Assembly: GCA_006218035.1 (NCBI GenBank)
Contig: VBWC01000003.1
Span: forward strand, 243,251 to 307,250
Direction of reading: 5' to 3'
Source: Gammaproteobacteria bacterium
Lineage (GTDB): Bacteria > Pseudomonadota > Gammaproteobacteria > VBWC01
Length of the DNA: 64,000 bases
In this document: piece by piece, positions 54,413 through 64,000 of the stretch
Layout of the letters: each line of letters begins with the position of its first letter
Position numbering within the stretch: position 1 is the first letter of the stretch
The notes under the pieces: generated by a model
The model's input: the letters and a program-made list of their open reading frames with translations, nothing else
Told to the model about the DNA's origin: nothing
Databases searched by the model: none
Translations under genes and position numbers: made by a program

Positions 54413-57400
54413 TTATCGTTCTATCGTATAAACGGCATCGGTACTTTGATGCCGCCCTGACTCCGCGCGTAGCTGCCAATGGCGAGACAACTCATAGCGG
54501 GCGTTGAACGTGTTTATGGCGTCAATAAGTCCGACACCGTAACTGACATACAGTCGCGGGGACAGATAGCGCCCGATCACCAGCGATGCCTGGTCCCCGG
54601 TGTCAGCAGTTTCGATGCGCATTTCCTCCAACCCAAACCTATCGCCGATACGACGTGCAAGAAAGTCTCCGCCCTTGAGGCTTAATACCAGCGCGGCCTG
54701 TGCGACCACGCGTGCGTCCTCGCTCGAACCGGATTCAAGTGGCCGTCCCAGGACAAGGTAAGAAAGCGCGTCCGTTTCGCCCATCGCCGGGGTGGAAAAT
54801 ACCTCAAACAGCGGCGTGCGCAAGGTTCCGGCAACACGAATCCCTGCGGTTACATTGTCCACGTGCCTGACAGCGCGTAATTCCAGGCCGGGATTGGAGA
54901 CGGGGCCGCCGGCAAAAAGCAGTAGACCGCGTTCGATAATCAGGCGCTGTCCATAGGCGCGATAACGTCCTTCCGCAACGCTGAGCTCTCCGGACGCTGT
55001 AGTCACTTCGCCAGGCCGGTCATTCAGTAATAGATTGCCGACAATACGCCCCTCGAACCCAAAGCCGTATAGTGATACACGATCGCCGATGATAACCCTC
55101 ACCTTGGTATATATTTTCCACGGATTGCCCGGTTCCGGCGCCACGCCGATGATGATTTCGTCCTCAGACACAGTTACGGTACCAGCGTGATCCTTTGGCT
55201 CAAGCCGAGCGTAGGGTACGGTGATCTGACCATCGACATAAATCACATGCTTCGCAATTTTCACCTGAATATCGGGACTGACATTGATGCGCGCCTCCGG
55301 GATCCGTGATAACTCGAAGTCGGAACCCGTAATTTGTAACTCGGTCGGCCATCCTGCCGTAGCATCGAGTTTGGTGACGCCGGAAACGTGGATCACACCG
55401 TCGCCGGAACGTGCACTCACGCGATACCGGAACGATTCGGTGCCCAGATTTCCACCGTCTATGACAAGTTCCGAGATTGTCAGACCGAGGCGCGGGACAA
55501 GAAATTGTCCGTCGCGAAGACCGACACGTCCGTCGATCCGCATCGCATCGATTGTTCCGCCAAGCGCGATGGCGACCGTAATATTGCCTTGGGACTGCTG
55601 TACTTCCGGTATGAGCAGGTCGATGATCGCCGTTTTACCTACACGAGCGTTGATCGATCCGCGGACTGCTTGATGGGCGCCGTCAAACGTTGCCGGATTG
55701 AAACCGGGTAAAGCGACCTGCGCGTCGAGACTATCTCCGTTCTCCATGCGAACCAGTAGATTGCTCACCAATCCGTCCAGACCGAGTTTCCCGTCAATTT
55801 CGCCATGGTCGTACCGCCATGTCCCGGTTTCCCCATCCGACAACGGATAGGTTAATTCGCCGCCACTTAAGCGAACGGAGAAATCGCCGGAAATTGGCTG
55901 ATCCGCACCCTTTTCTGCGCCTAAACGAAGAGTTGCTTTCCCGTTCCATATCGGCGGTTCAGGAAAATATATTGAAAACGGCTGTAACGGAACGGCGTCA
56001 AAAGATGCCGACGTGCTCCAGCGCTGTGCCGCATACCCGGCGTGCAAGCAACCTGACCCTGCGCCTTCTGTTTGAGACCAGCAGAGATGTCGCGATGTCA
56101 GTGTTTCCGGCGTGATAACGATCTCGCCGGGATGATCGAGCCGCCACTCGCCGCCATCCGTAATGAGCGCATCGGCGCGCTCCAGCGTTATCGTTGTTTC
56201 GTCATTAAGCGTCTGTGACGTTGCTTTGGCTACCACGGTACCTATCGTCGTGACGGCAAGAACCGTTACCCCACCCGATTGTCGTGTGCCACCACCTTCG
56301 ACATGCACGGTATCAAAATCAATACCCATGGCAGTAATTCTGTCGGCGCTGAGTTGAATGTTGGGTATGGTCCATTCAACGAGGTTAACCGCGGCGGTTC
56401 CGCGGATGTTAGCGATGGTGTTGTTGTGGTAAGCGAGTTTGTGCCCGTCGAGATCGACGCTCAACAATGGCGCGCGCCGGTCGCCAGTCAACGTTCCGAC
56501 CCCATTCAAAGAACCTTTTGCGTCTGGATGAAGGTCCTGTAGATCCGGAGAGCGAATATTCCAGCGTACGTCGAGTTGATTGTCGACGCGCCCGGAAAGC
56601 TTCAATTGCGACTGCCCGGATACCAGTTGCGAATCCAGGATCTGTATCGTCTGCCCGTTTATGGAAACACCTCCATCCATATGAAATGACCGATCCCGCA
56701 CCGTTCCGGAGAGGCTGGCGATCTTGATTTCGGCCAGGAGTCCAGCCTTGGACAGGCGACCGCTGCTTTCCGCGATCACGCTGATCTGACCCGGCCAACG
56801 ACGGTTTAAACCACCCGGATCCAGATTCTTGCCCCGCATCGTCGCACTCCAGGCGACTTCCGGCCGCCAGGCGATCGTCACATTGCCGAGCACGCGGCCA
56901 CCCAACGTGTTCAAGGACAGGTCGGGAATCACGATTTCCGTGCCAGTGCCGTGTCCGGTCAACGCGAATGTCAGCGGTGGAAATGTTGCCCTGTCATCAG
57001 CCGGAACCACCAAAGCGTCGTTTTCGCTCTGTGTATCGGTGGCTTTTGGAATCGGCGTTTTTTTGAGATCGCCGCTGGCGATAACACTGTATTCGTTCAG
57101 GGAGCCAGATATACGCAGACGTCCAGCCGGGCTTTCAATCAACGGTGTGTTGATCATCGGCCAGGCTACGTGTTGCCACGCGACGTCGGCATCGATTCGT
57201 CCGGACTCGCCATCGGGCAACCAGGTCCCGGTAAATTGGACAAGTCCTGGAGTGTCGGGACGTGTAACATTGAGCTTCGCGACATGAAGAGTGCCTTGAT
57301 CGTTGCCAGATAGGGCAAACTCGCCGTGCAATTGTACGCGGGCATCGTATTGGGTATCGAAATGGCCATGCGTTTCGAAATCCGTGAATGTTCCGGACCC

Positions 57401-58237
57401 CGAGATATCAACGTTGCCATCCATGGGTGGCCAGGACGGGTCAATTTTCCGGATGTCCACCGCAGCGGAACGGACCGTTGCACGCCAATGGGGGTGATCG
57501 ACCAATGCGTTAACGGTTAAATCCAAATCGGTGGGAAACGGCTCGCGGACGTTTTGGTGAATTCTGGTGCTATCGACCGTTCCGGCGATCTCCCCCTGGC
57601 CACTGATGGTAAGTGTATCGGGAAGGGAAAGTTGCCAGGTAGTGACCAGCTCGTGTCGGTAACTCCCGAAAGGAATAATCGTTCCGTGTAGAGAAATATC
57701 CAGCGTATCGGTGAGTACTTCCAGCGTATCAATCTGGAATTGTTCAAGTGTTGTGCGTGCTGAAAGACGGATGCGATTGACGACGACGGGCCTTTCTCCC
57801 TGGATAATTGTCAGATTCGTCACCTTAAGGTCATCGAGCTTGATACGCAGTGGGAAGCGTATATCGGGGAGCGAAATGGCAGAGGCGTTATCAATGCTGG
57901 AGGTGTCGTTGCGCACAATAATCGAGACATTGTCAGCCACCGCAGACTTTATATGCGCTGTCCCGGTGATCAACGCCGTCGATAGCCAGTCGATGTTGAT
58001 GTGTTCCGCAGTGACTGTAACGCCATCATGCCGATAGGCCAGGTTTTGCGCCTCAAGCGGACCAATAAGTCGACCGTCGATCCGCTCTATGGTCAATTCT
58101 CCGGGAACATACGTTTTTCCGAACGATACCAGCCAGCGCAGGCCGCTGTCGGTGGTGACGAGCCAGACAGCCAAGAACAAGGCTGCCGAGCCGGCGAAAA
58201 ACAGAACAGCGGCAAACCTGGTGAATGCTTTTCTCAC
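54413..58237 (-). CDS. tamB: Translocation and assembly module inner-membrane protein TamB
   Basis: Inner-membrane-anchored AsmA-like bridge protein (DUF490) that spans the periplasm and works with TamA in outer-membrane biogenesis and lipid transport. I start at GTG 58237, which overlaps the tamA stop by 4 bases and lies just before the membrane anchor (FAAVLFFAGSAALFLAVWLV); the longer frame runs inside tamA. The 1274 residues are almost all beta-rich repeats. The C-terminal DUF490 domain has LELRAVRHVDNVTAGIRVAGTL, SYLVLGRPLES and LYVSYGVGLIDAINTF. The length matches the family. Confidence 0.93.
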   Translation of the reverse strand: MRKAFTRFAAVLFFAGSAALFLAVWLVTTDSGLRWLVSFGKTYVPGELTIERIDGRLIGPLEAQNLAYRHDGVTVTAEHINIDWLSTALITGTAHIKSAVADNVSIIVRNDTSSIDNASAISLPDIRFPLRIKLDDLKVTNLTIIQGERPVVVNRIRLSARTTLEQFQIDTLEVLTDTLDISLHGTIIPFGSYRHELVTTWQLSLPDTLTISGQGEIAGTVDSTRIHQNVREPFPTDLDLTVNALVDHPHWRATVRSAAVDIRKIDPSWPPMDGNVDISGSGTFTDFETHGHFDTQYDARVQLHGEFALSGNDQGTLHVAKLNVTRPDTPGLVQFTGTWLPDGESGRIDADVAWQHVAWPMINTPLIESPAGRLRISGSLNEYSVIASGDLKKTPIPKATDTQSENDALVVPADDRATFPPLTFALTGHGTGTEIVIPDLSLNTLGGRVLGNVTIAWRPEVAWSATMRGKNLDPGGLNRRWPGQISVIAESSGRLSKAGLLAEIKIASLSGTVRDRSFHMDGGVSINGQTIQILDSQLVSGQSQLKLSGRVDNQLDVRWNIRSPDLQDLHPDAKGSLNGVGTLTGDRRAPLLSVDLDGHKLAYHNNTIANIRGTAAVNLVEWTIPNIQLSADRITAMGIDFDTVHVEGGGTRQSGGVTVLAVTTIGTVVAKATSQTLNDETTITLERADALITDGGEWRLDHPGEIVITPETLTSRHLCWSQTEGAGSGCLHAGYAAQRWSTSASFDAVPLQPFSIYFPEPPIWNGKATLRLGAEKGADQPISGDFSVRLSGGELTYPLSDGETGTWRYDHGEIDGKLGLDGLVSNLLVRMENGDSLDAQVALPGFNPATFDGAHQAVRGSINARVGKTAIIDLLIPEVQQSQGNITVAIALGGTIDAMRIDGRVGLRDGQFLVPRLGLTISELVIDGGNLGTESFRYRVSARSGDGVIHVSGVTKLDATAGWPTELQITGSDFELSRIPEARINVSPDIQVKIAKHVIYVDGQITVPYARLEPKDHAGTVTVSEDEIIIGVAPEPGNPWKIYTKVRVIIGDRVSLYGFGFEGRIVGNLLLNDRPGEVTTASGELSVAEGRYRAYGQRLIIERGLLLFAGGPVSNPGLELRAVRHVDNVTAGIRVAGTLRTPLFEVFSTPAMGETDALSYLVLGRPLESGSSEDARVVAQAALVLSLKGGDFLARRIGDRFGLEEMRIETADTGDQASLVIGRYLSPRLYVSYGVGLIDAINTFNARYELSRHWQLRAESGRHQSTDAVYTIER

Positions 58238-59973
58238 AGGTCCGGTCCGATATTGATGTGGATGCGCCACGGCTTGTCCTCGGGCGTTAACGCCCGCGCC
58301 CAATCGAACCGTATCGGACCGACCGGTGAGCGCCATCGCACGCCAACGCCAACGCCTTTGCTTAACGGGTCGTAAAAGTTGTCGACGGCGTCACCGACAT
58401 CATAAAATGTCGCGGCCGCCCATTTTGTCGAAATCGTGTGTTCGTACTCGATGCTGCCGATCAGCAGGTGCTTGCCACCAATCACGGCGCCATTAGCGTC
58501 GCGAGGGCCAAGCGAATTGTAGTTGTAACCCCTGACGGTGTTAGAACCGCCGGTAAAATATCGGATGGATGGCGGCAGCTCGACAAATTCGTCGACCAGC
58601 GTGAATCCGGCGGTGCCACGGCCAATCAAGCGGCCGCGCTGCCCGGCGGGAAGGATGACTTTCACATGCGTCGTGCTTTGAAAAAAGCTCACGTCGGATA
58701 CCGCGCCGTCTGACGCGCCTCGGAAATCCAGGCTCACGCGAGCTCCGAATCGTGGCGCAAACCGGTCTTGCCCCCAAATGCGGTTCCAGCTGATTCCTGG
58801 CATCAGTAATATTGAGCGCCCTTCGGTTCCGGCTATTGTAAAGTTTTCTTCCTGGAACGTTAGTGACAGATTTTCTCGCCAACGCCCGCGGGTATGGACC
58901 AGGCTGGTTCCCAGTGTATTGATACGGGTTTCCGTTATCTCCGTTTGTTCGGTGACAACGCCGCCGGTGAACTGTAGTTCGTCGGTACGGGGATCGAAGA
59001 CCGGTATACGGTAGCGCGTGCTCAGGCTGCTGCCAATTTGCGACAGTTTCAGTTCGGAATCCCAACGGTGACCACGTTCGTTCACTCGCGGTATTTCCCA
59101 GCCCAGCTTTCCCCTGAATCCGGTATCGGTCCCGTACCCGGTACCCAAAATGTAACGATGCCGCCGACGCGGCGTAAGAAGTACGTGAACAGGAACCGTT
59201 CCCAGCGCGGTATCCTCGTCGTCCAACGTGATTTCAACGTCCTGAAAATACTGGCTGTCGTTTAGAGTCCGCTGAAGGTCTAGTACCTGTTCGACGGTGT
59301 ACGGGTCGCCTTGTTGAAATGGAACAAACCGGTAAAGAAAATCCGTATCGAGCACTTCCTGTTGCAGAGATATCGAACCGAAGCGGTAACGCGAGCCACT
59401 TTGCAAATGTAACTCGATACTGGCGGTGTACGAATCCAGATCTATCCGCATCTGGTGTTCGACAAATTTCGCGTCAAAGTAGCCGCGCTCGGCAGCCAAT
59501 TTGATGAATCCGGTCTTCGCAGATTCGTACTGAGCATGGTTTAGTGTGTCGCCAATCCGCAACGGCAGCTTGTTGACCATCTCGCGAAATTCTTTGTCGT
59601 CTTCAGCGTCGCCCTCGATCCGGATATGAACCGAGCCGATAGGCAGGGGAGGACCAGGGTCGATAAAATATCTCGCGGCCCACTGGTTTGGACCGGTCTT
59701 GGACAAGTGTTTGGATACCGTCGTACGATAAAATCCGAACGGCTTGAGGGCGTCGCCTATTTCCTTGTCTGCCTTGCCATGGAGACGTTTTATCCGTCCC
59801 TCAGTGAGCAATGTGTGATCGGCTTGTTGCTTGATACTCAGGGAAGAGAGGACGTTTTCTAGCAGGCCTCCGGACACGCCTTCGACCTGAACTGCGACGG
59901 ACATCGTATCCGCGTAAATCGCGCCGGAATTAAGTAATAGCAACAGAAATATCGAGCATATGCATCGGTTCAT
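58234..59973 (-). CDS. tamA: Translocation and assembly module outer-membrane protein TamA
   Basis: Omp85-family outer-membrane barrel that acts with TamB. The 579 residues have a signal peptide (SIFLLLLLNSGAIYA, cleavage near 21), three POTRA domains (about 28-270) and a 16-strand barrel with the conserved RYFTGGSNTVRGYNYNSLGP and a C-terminal IRFDWARALTPEDKPWRIHI. The likely -10 (TAGAAT, 59988-59983) lies 9 bases from the ATG. It is directly coupled to tamB. Confidence 0.93.
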   Translation of the reverse strand: MNRCICSIFLLLLLNSGAIYADTMSVAVQVEGVSGGLLENVLSSLSIKQQADHTLLTEGRIKRLHGKADKEIGDALKPFGFYRTTVSKHLSKTGPNQWAARYFIDPGPPLPIGSVHIRIEGDAEDDKEFREMVNKLPLRIGDTLNHAQYESAKTGFIKLAAERGYFDAKFVEHQMRIDLDSYTASIELHLQSGSRYRFGSISLQQEVLDTDFLYRFVPFQQGDPYTVEQVLDLQRTLNDSQYFQDVEITLDDEDTALGTVPVHVLLTPRRRHRYILGTGYGTDTGFRGKLGWEIPRVNERGHRWDSELKLSQIGSSLSTRYRIPVFDPRTDELQFTGGVVTEQTEITETRINTLGTSLVHTRGRWRENLSLTFQEENFTIAGTEGRSILLMPGISWNRIWGQDRFAPRFGARVSLDFRGASDGAVSDVSFFQSTTHVKVILPAGQRGRLIGRGTAGFTLVDEFVELPPSIRYFTGGSNTVRGYNYNSLGPRDANGAVIGGKHLLIGSIEYEHTISTKWAAATFYDVGDAVDNFYDPLSKGVGVGVRWRSPVGPIRFDWARALTPEDKPWRIHINIGPDL

Positions 59974-59982
59974 GTAGTTGCT

Positions 59983-60011
59983 ATTCTAGCGGCAAGAGAA
60001 ACGGAGTTCGA
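59983..60011 (-). promoter_or_regulatory. Candidate promoter abutting tamA
   Basis: On the minus strand TAGAAT (five of six) lies 9 bases before the tamA ATG, with a weak TCGAAC (three of six) 17 bases further upstream. The message would have almost no leader. Confidence 0.35.
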
Positions 60012-60142
60012 CTGGCATCGTGGCGGTATCTACCAGTGCGGGCGCACTCCGCGCAAAAGGTTGCCATGTTTGCTGTGGCTATCCAGCGCCTGGATCGAGA
60101 GTATCGATGTCGAACAAAGAACCTCCCTGTGACATTACCAGG

Positions 60143-60375
60143 CTATGGTCGCGTCAGTAGAAAGGGTCTTCCGGTTCGGCCGGTTCGCTGCGTTGCAGCG
60201 ACATAGGATTCATGGAATTCCTCGATTTTGGCGACCGCTTCACTGATTTCACGGAAACGCGCGACGTGAAACAGCCCATCGCCTTCATTGACCAGCGGCA
60301 GATGAGTCCGCCCAATGACTATGCCACTGTTGTACCATTGATATTCAGCGGTGCGACTGAGACAGACGTCCTTAC
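60143..60375 (-). pseudogene. Remnant of a succinylglutamate desuccinylase/aspartoacylase-like gene
   Basis: A C-terminal fragment immediately downstream of rimK. The frame encodes YNSGIVIGRTHLPLVNEGDG and LFHVARF, which match the end of AstE/AspA-family zinc carboxypeptidase-like proteins. Only some 75 matching residues remain of about 340; the N-terminus and metal-binding domain are missing, and the frame's only start lies inside rimK in another frame. In related genomes a gene of this family accompanies rimK and the retropepsin-like protease, so this is likely a deletion product. A translated fragment is possible but unlikely to be functional. I judged the family match from memory, not by alignment. 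Confidence 0.6.
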
Positions 60376-61280
60376 TATCCCTTGCCTCGTGTACGCGTGC
60401 GATGGGGCTTCGCCTTCTTTTCAATAAATTCGATGATCATCGCGGCGATGTCCTTGCCTGTCGTACTCTCGATGCCCTCCAGCCCGGGAGAGGAGTTCAC
60501 TTCCATAACCAATGCTCCACGGTTGGAGCGGAGAATATCGACGCCGGCGACATTGAGTCCCATTATCTGCGCGGCTCTGACTGCGGCAGCTCGTTCTTGT
60601 GGCGTGATCTTGATGAGCGTGGCACTTCCTCCTCGATGCAGGTTAGAGCGGAATTCGCCTTCCGGTGCCTGGCGCTTCATTGAAGCGACTACCTTTCCTC
60701 CTATCACAAAACAGCGAATATCGGCTCCGCCCGACTCTTTAATATATTCCTGGACCATGATGTTGGCTTTCAAGCCAAAAAAAGCCTCAATGACGCTTTC
60801 CGCCGCCTTCTTGGTTTCCGCAAGAACGACGCCGATGCCCTGGGTACCTTCCAGCAACTTGATGACCAGCGGCGCGCCCCCGACCATTTTAATCAGATCC
60901 TGAACATCATCCGGCGAGTGCGCGAATCCGGTTGTCGGAAGCCCCACGCCGGCTCGGGAAAGCAATTGCAACGAGCGAAGTTTATCCCTGGAACGTGAGA
61001 TTGCGACGGACTCGTTGACAGAGAACACGCCCATCATCTCAAACTGTCGTACAACTGCCGCACCATAAAATGTAATCGACGCGCCTACACGAGGGATTAC
61101 CGCCTCGAAGCCGCGCAAATCTTCCCCCTTGTAGTGAATGCCGGGATTTTTCGACGTGATGTTCATGTAACAACGCAACGTATCAATTACGCGAACGCTG
61201 TGTCCGCGTTTTTTTGCCGCTTCGCTCAAGCGGCGAGTGGAGTACAAGCTTGATTTTTGTGAAAGAATGGCGATATTCAT
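60375..61280 (-). CDS. rimK: Ribosomal protein S6--L-glutamate ligase
   Basis: ATP-grasp ligase that adds glutamates to the C-terminus of ribosomal protein S6. The 301 residues start [18 protein letters not shown], with [19 protein letters not shown], the ATP-grasp loops [18 protein letters not shown] and [20 protein letters not shown], the metal-binding [15 protein letters not shown] and a basic tail. It is 12 bases after the retropepsin-like gene, as in the Pseudomonas rim operon. Confidence 0.93.
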   Translation of the reverse strand: MNIAILSQKSSLYSTRRLSEAAKKRGHSVRVIDTLRCYMNITSKNPGIHYKGEDLRGFEAVIPRVGASITFYGAAVVRQFEMMGVFSVNESVAISRSRDKLRSLQLLSRAGVGLPTTGFAHSPDDVQDLIKMVGGAPLVIKLLEGTQGIGVVLAETKKAAESVIEAFFGLKANIMVQEYIKESGGADIRCFVIGGKVVASMKRQAPEGEFRSNLHRGGSATLIKITPQERAAAVRAAQIMGLNVAGVDILRSNRGALVMEVNSSPGLEGIESTTGKDIAAMIIEFIEKKAKPHRTRTRGKG

Positions 61281-61292
61281 AAATACGGGGTA

Positions 61293-61787
61293 TCACTCCT
61301 TGTCTGTGATAGGAAATATAGCCGGTGAAGGATTCATTGGGGTTCTGAGCTCGTCTTCCGGGGGAATGCCCGTTAAATACGAAGCCCCAGGCGTTACCAT
61401 CAAGCGCTCCGACATCGCCGTGCGCCCCAGCAACATTCGGAAGCGCATGTTGTCGCGACTGGTCAGAGTCACCTCAATCGGCCACTGACGACCTCCCAGC
61501 TTCAACAGCGTCGAGATCACGATACGGCTTTCCCGATGCCCGCCGGAATCAGTTACCCATCGTTCGTCAACGATATCCGCGACGCAGAATACCTCGACAT
61601 TGGTGTCATGCTGACGCGGGTGCATTCCGAAACGCACCATTGGCCGATGGTTCTTCGTGAACGTTGCTATGCTGAACGCATGCAATGCGGAGGTGCGCGC
61701 ACCGGTATCGACCTTCGCCTTGATCCACGCCAATCCAAGTTCCGGTAGCGAAACCCATTCACGCCAGCCAATCATCGATCGTTCCAT
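61293..61787 (-). CDS. Retropepsin-like ATP-dependent zinc protease family (RimB-like)
   Basis: Small protein of the PF05618 group, which has an aspartic-protease-like fold. The 164 residues show [17 protein letters not shown] (catalytic-type Asp in DTGA), [35 protein letters not shown] and [20 protein letters not shown]. In Pseudomonas the equivalent RimB acts with RimK to control S6 modification; that role here is inference from adjacency to rimK. Confidence 0.88.
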   Translation of the reverse strand: MERSMIGWREWVSLPELGLAWIKAKVDTGARTSALHAFSIATFTKNHRPMVRFGMHPRQHDTNVEVFCVADIVDERWVTDSGGHRESRIVISTLLKLGGRQWPIEVTLTSRDNMRFRMLLGRTAMSERLMVTPGASYLTGIPPEDELRTPMNPSPAIFPITDKE

Positions 61788-61873
61788 CGCTGCTCGTCCC
61801 CGGAAGGCTATTGGATTTTAGAGTCTGCTGGGAAATGGACGCGTGACGGGGGCATGAAGTATGGCGGCCGTAA

Positions 61874-64000
61874 TTAGCACTGATCGCTCCCCATGTAATT
61901 GCCTTGGCGTCCTTTGTATATCCGGATCAGTAATTTTTCACATTCTACTAATAGTAGTACACTGGAAGATACCAGAATAATTCTCAGCCATGCCGCGATA
62001 TCAAGCGATTTGGTGCCAAACAACATGTGCATCGGTTCGAGGTAGGTAAAGCCTAGTTGGAATACGATCAAAACAGTAACCGCAATCAGCGCGTACCGGT
62101 TGCCAAAAAATCCCCGGATAGAAAAAACAGTGTCGAATATGTAGCGAGAGTTAAAAAGATAGAATATCTCGAACATAACGAGCGTATTGACGGCTACGGT
62201 TCGCGCGGTATCCAAATCGCTTCCGTTAGAATATTCCCAGACAAACAGGCCGAAGGTGCCGGTCACCAGAATTAGTGTTACGAAAACGATTCGCCAGATC
62301 AGCAGCGACGATAGTATCGGTTTGGCAGGGTCGCGGGGAGGACGCTTCATGACGCCAGGTTCTGGAGGTTCGAACGCAAGCGCAAGTGAGAGCGTGACTT
62401 CGGTGATCATATTTACCCAGAGTATCTGAACCGGGGTAATCGGTAACGAAAAACCGAGGAGGATGGCGGCAATGAGTGTGAACGCCTCGCCGCCATTGGT
62501 GGGCAATATGAAAAGTATCGCCTTCTTGAGGTTATCGAAAACGGTACGGCCTTCCTCGATCGCATGAGTGATAGAGGCAAAGTTATCGTCAGCCAATACG
62601 ATTTCCGCCGCTTCCTTCGTTACTTCGGTACCTTTCCGTCCCATGGCGATGCCGACATCGGCGCGTTTCAATGCGGGCGCGTCGTTTACGCCATCTCCGG
62701 TCATTGCGACAACATGTCCGGCAGCCTGGAGCGCCGTTACGAGCCTTAGCTTATGTTCCGGGCTCGTTCGAGCGAAGATATCGGTATCCTCGACGCTTTC
62801 TGCAAGGCTCTCATCGCTCATGAGATCGAGATCGTGCCCGGTTAACAATCGGTGTCCATCGCCAATTCCCATTTGTAGACCGATCGCCGCCGCGGTTATC
62901 GCATGATCTCCGGTAATCATTTTTACGTGTATGCCCGCGGCGCGGCATAGTCGTATGGCATGAATTGCTTCATCACGCGGCGGGTCGATAATGCCAACGA
63001 TCCCGAGCAGTGTCAGGGACGTTTCGACATCGGAAAATCTCAGCTCGCGATGACCGTGTTCTGTCGCCTTGAAGGCGATCGCCAGCAAGCGTAGGCCACG
63101 ACGGGCCATGCCTTCGATTTGTTGTTGCCAATAAACATGGTCTACCGGGCGGTCGGTGCCGTGCATACGCTGGAACGCGCACATTTCCACAATTCTTTCC
63201 GGCGCACCCTTGGCGTAGATGAAAGCATGTCCGGCATGGTCATGATGCAGCGTTGCCATAAAACGATGCTGTGATTCGAAAGGTATGACGTCCGCGCGTG
63301 GCCATTCCTGTCGTTGCAGCGCGGTATCGATACCTGCCTTGATGCCTAGTGTGATAAGACCGCCTTCGGTGGGATCGCCAGCCATCCGCCAATCGCCATT
63401 GACGTGCTCAACTGTGGCGTCGTTGCACAGCGCAGCGGCCTGCGCTACCTCGGCTAGGATCGGGAAATCAGCCGGTACTATTTCCTTATCCTCGAATAGA
63501 AACGCGCCATGCGGGTTATAACCGACGCCGGTAACCTCGAATTGACCGGTGGATGTGGCCACCGCCTGCACGGTCATTTCATTACGGGTCAGCGTGCCGG
63601 TTTTATCCGAACAAATTACCGTGATGGAACCTAGAGTTTCAACCGCCGGAAGCCGGCGGATAATCGCATTTTTTGTTGCCATCCGCTGTACGCCAATCGC
63701 GAGCGTGATAGTCATAATTGCGGGTAATCCTTCGGGGATCGCGGCAACAGCCAGGCCCACAGCAGCAAGAAACATCTCGGCGACTGAATAATCGCGCACC
63801 AGGATGCCGAACAGAAATGTCCCAGCGGCAAGTAGTACAATCGCACCGCTAAGCCATTTCGCAAAAACTGCCATCTGGCGGACCAGCGGGGTGGTTAATG
63901 TCTGCACATTACGTAGCAAGGCGCTGATGCGGCCTATCTCAGTACGTTCGCCTGTCGCAACGACAATTCCGCTGGCGAAGCCGTACGTTACCAACGTACC
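61874..64000 (-). CDS. Cation-transporting P-type ATPase, Ca2+ type (N-terminus outside window)
   Basis: Inner-membrane P2-type ATPase that probably exports Ca2+ or another divalent/monovalent cation. The frame is open to the window edge (minus strand, reading GTLVTYGFASGIVVATG), so the N-terminal part including the start and first helices is missing. The visible 709 residues have the ion-site helix AAIPEGLPAIMTITLAIG, the phosphorylation motif CSDKTGTLTRNEM, the nucleotide-binding KGAPERIVEMC, the hinge MTGDGVNDAPALKRADVGIAMG and C-terminal helices with ILWVNMITEVTLSLALAFEPPE. Family members include SERCA-like and PMA-type pumps; the exact ion cannot be told. Confidence 0.92.
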   Translation of the reverse strand, partial: GTLVTYGFASGIVVATGERTEIGRISALLRNVQTLTTPLVRQMAVFAKWLSGAIVLLAAGTFLFGILVRDYSVAEMFLAAVGLAVAAIPEGLPAIMTITLAIGVQRMATKNAIIRRLPAVETLGSITVICSDKTGTLTRNEMTVQAVATSTGQFEVTGVGYNPHGAFLFEDKEIVPADFPILAEVAQAAALCNDATVEHVNGDWRMAGDPTEGGLITLGIKAGIDTALQRQEWPRADVIPFESQHRFMATLHHDHAGHAFIYAKGAPERIVEMCAFQRMHGTDRPVDHVYWQQQIEGMARRGLRLLAIAFKATEHGHRELRFSDVETSLTLLGIVGIIDPPRDEAIHAIRLCRAAGIHVKMITGDHAITAAAIGLQMGIGDGHRLLTGHDLDLMSDESLAESVEDTDIFARTSPEHKLRLVTALQAAGHVVAMTGDGVNDAPALKRADVGIAMGRKGTEVTKEAAEIVLADDNFASITHAIEEGRTVFDNLKKAILFILPTNGGEAFTLIAAILLGFSLPITPVQILWVNMITEVTLSLALAFEPPEPGVMKRPPRDPAKPILSSLLIWRIVFVTLILVTGTFGLFVWEYSNGSDLDTARTVAVNTLVMFEIFYLFNSRYIFDTVFSIRGFFGNRYALIAVTVLIVFQLGFTYLEPMHMLFGTKSLDIAAWLRIILVSSSVLLLVECEKLLIRIYKGRQGNYMGSDQC

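Noticed and set aside
60212-60427. A plus-strand 71-residue frame opposite the desuccinylase remnant and rimK tail
   Set aside because: The minus-strand frame has recognisable family motifs, while this one has none and lacks a ribosome-binding site.

Overview
The window reads as a contiguous piece of a gammaproteobacterial chromosome. The evidence is gene content and order: lolC-lolD, DUF2062, comEC, exbB-exbD, lpxK, a Trm112 protein, kdsB and a low-molecular-weight phosphatase; divergent rne/rluC; sppA, maf, yceD, rpmF, plsX, fabH-fabD-fabG-acpP-fabF, pabC, mltG, tmk, holB, pilZ and tatD. This is close to the order known from Pseudomonas and relatives. The LPS genes (lpxK, kdsB), the Lol and Mla systems and TamA/TamB show a Gram-negative outer membrane. 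The genus cannot be fixed from sequence alone. I saw no tRNA, rRNA, insertion sequence, prophage or CRISPR array. Genes are dense, often overlap by 1-4 bases, and several use TTG or GTG starts.

Layout. 1-4.9 kb: end of egtB, then egtD (ergothioneine synthesis), translationally coupled to an mla lipid-transport operon of order E-D-A-C; mlaF and mlaB are not in view. 4.9-12.7 kb: an FKBP-type isomerase diverges from sucA-sucB-lpd (2-oxoglutarate dehydrogenase), which is followed by a ChaN-like/PDZ protein. 12.7-14.9 kb, minus strand: a 43-residue membrane peptide, an AEC permease, YciI and YciB. 15-21.5 kb: PHP phosphoesterase, YciO, site-2 protease, TrpS, ScpA, ScpB, RluB and an endonuclease III relative. 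21.6-29.6 kb: envelope export and LPS genes with comEC and exbBD; exbB is frameshifted. 29.6-35.2 kb: a small unknown gene, a phosphatase, rne and rluC. 35-49.5 kb: SppA, Maf, then the large fatty-acid synthesis block continuing into folate, peptidoglycan, dTMP and DNA polymerase genes. 49.5-54.3 kb: a PLP enzyme, a gene-poor stretch, and a 991-residue coiled-coil protein I cannot assign. 54.4-60 kb, minus: tamB and tamA. 60.1-64 kb, minus: a remnant of a succinylglutamate desuccinylase-like gene, rimK, a retropepsin-like protease and the body of a Ca2+-type P-type ATPase that runs off the window.

Most of the window is housekeeping. The best candidates for something undescribed are the coiled-coil gene at 51.3-54.3 kb, with degenerate internal repeats and a separate C-terminal module, and a His-tailed 43-residue membrane peptide at 12.8 kb. 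Two decay events stand out: exbB at 26.7 kb and the desuccinylase remnant at 60.1 kb. Several genes have a -10 hexamer only 6-9 bases before the start codon, which suggests leaderless transcripts, and rne appears to have a leader of about 470 nt opening with a hairpin.
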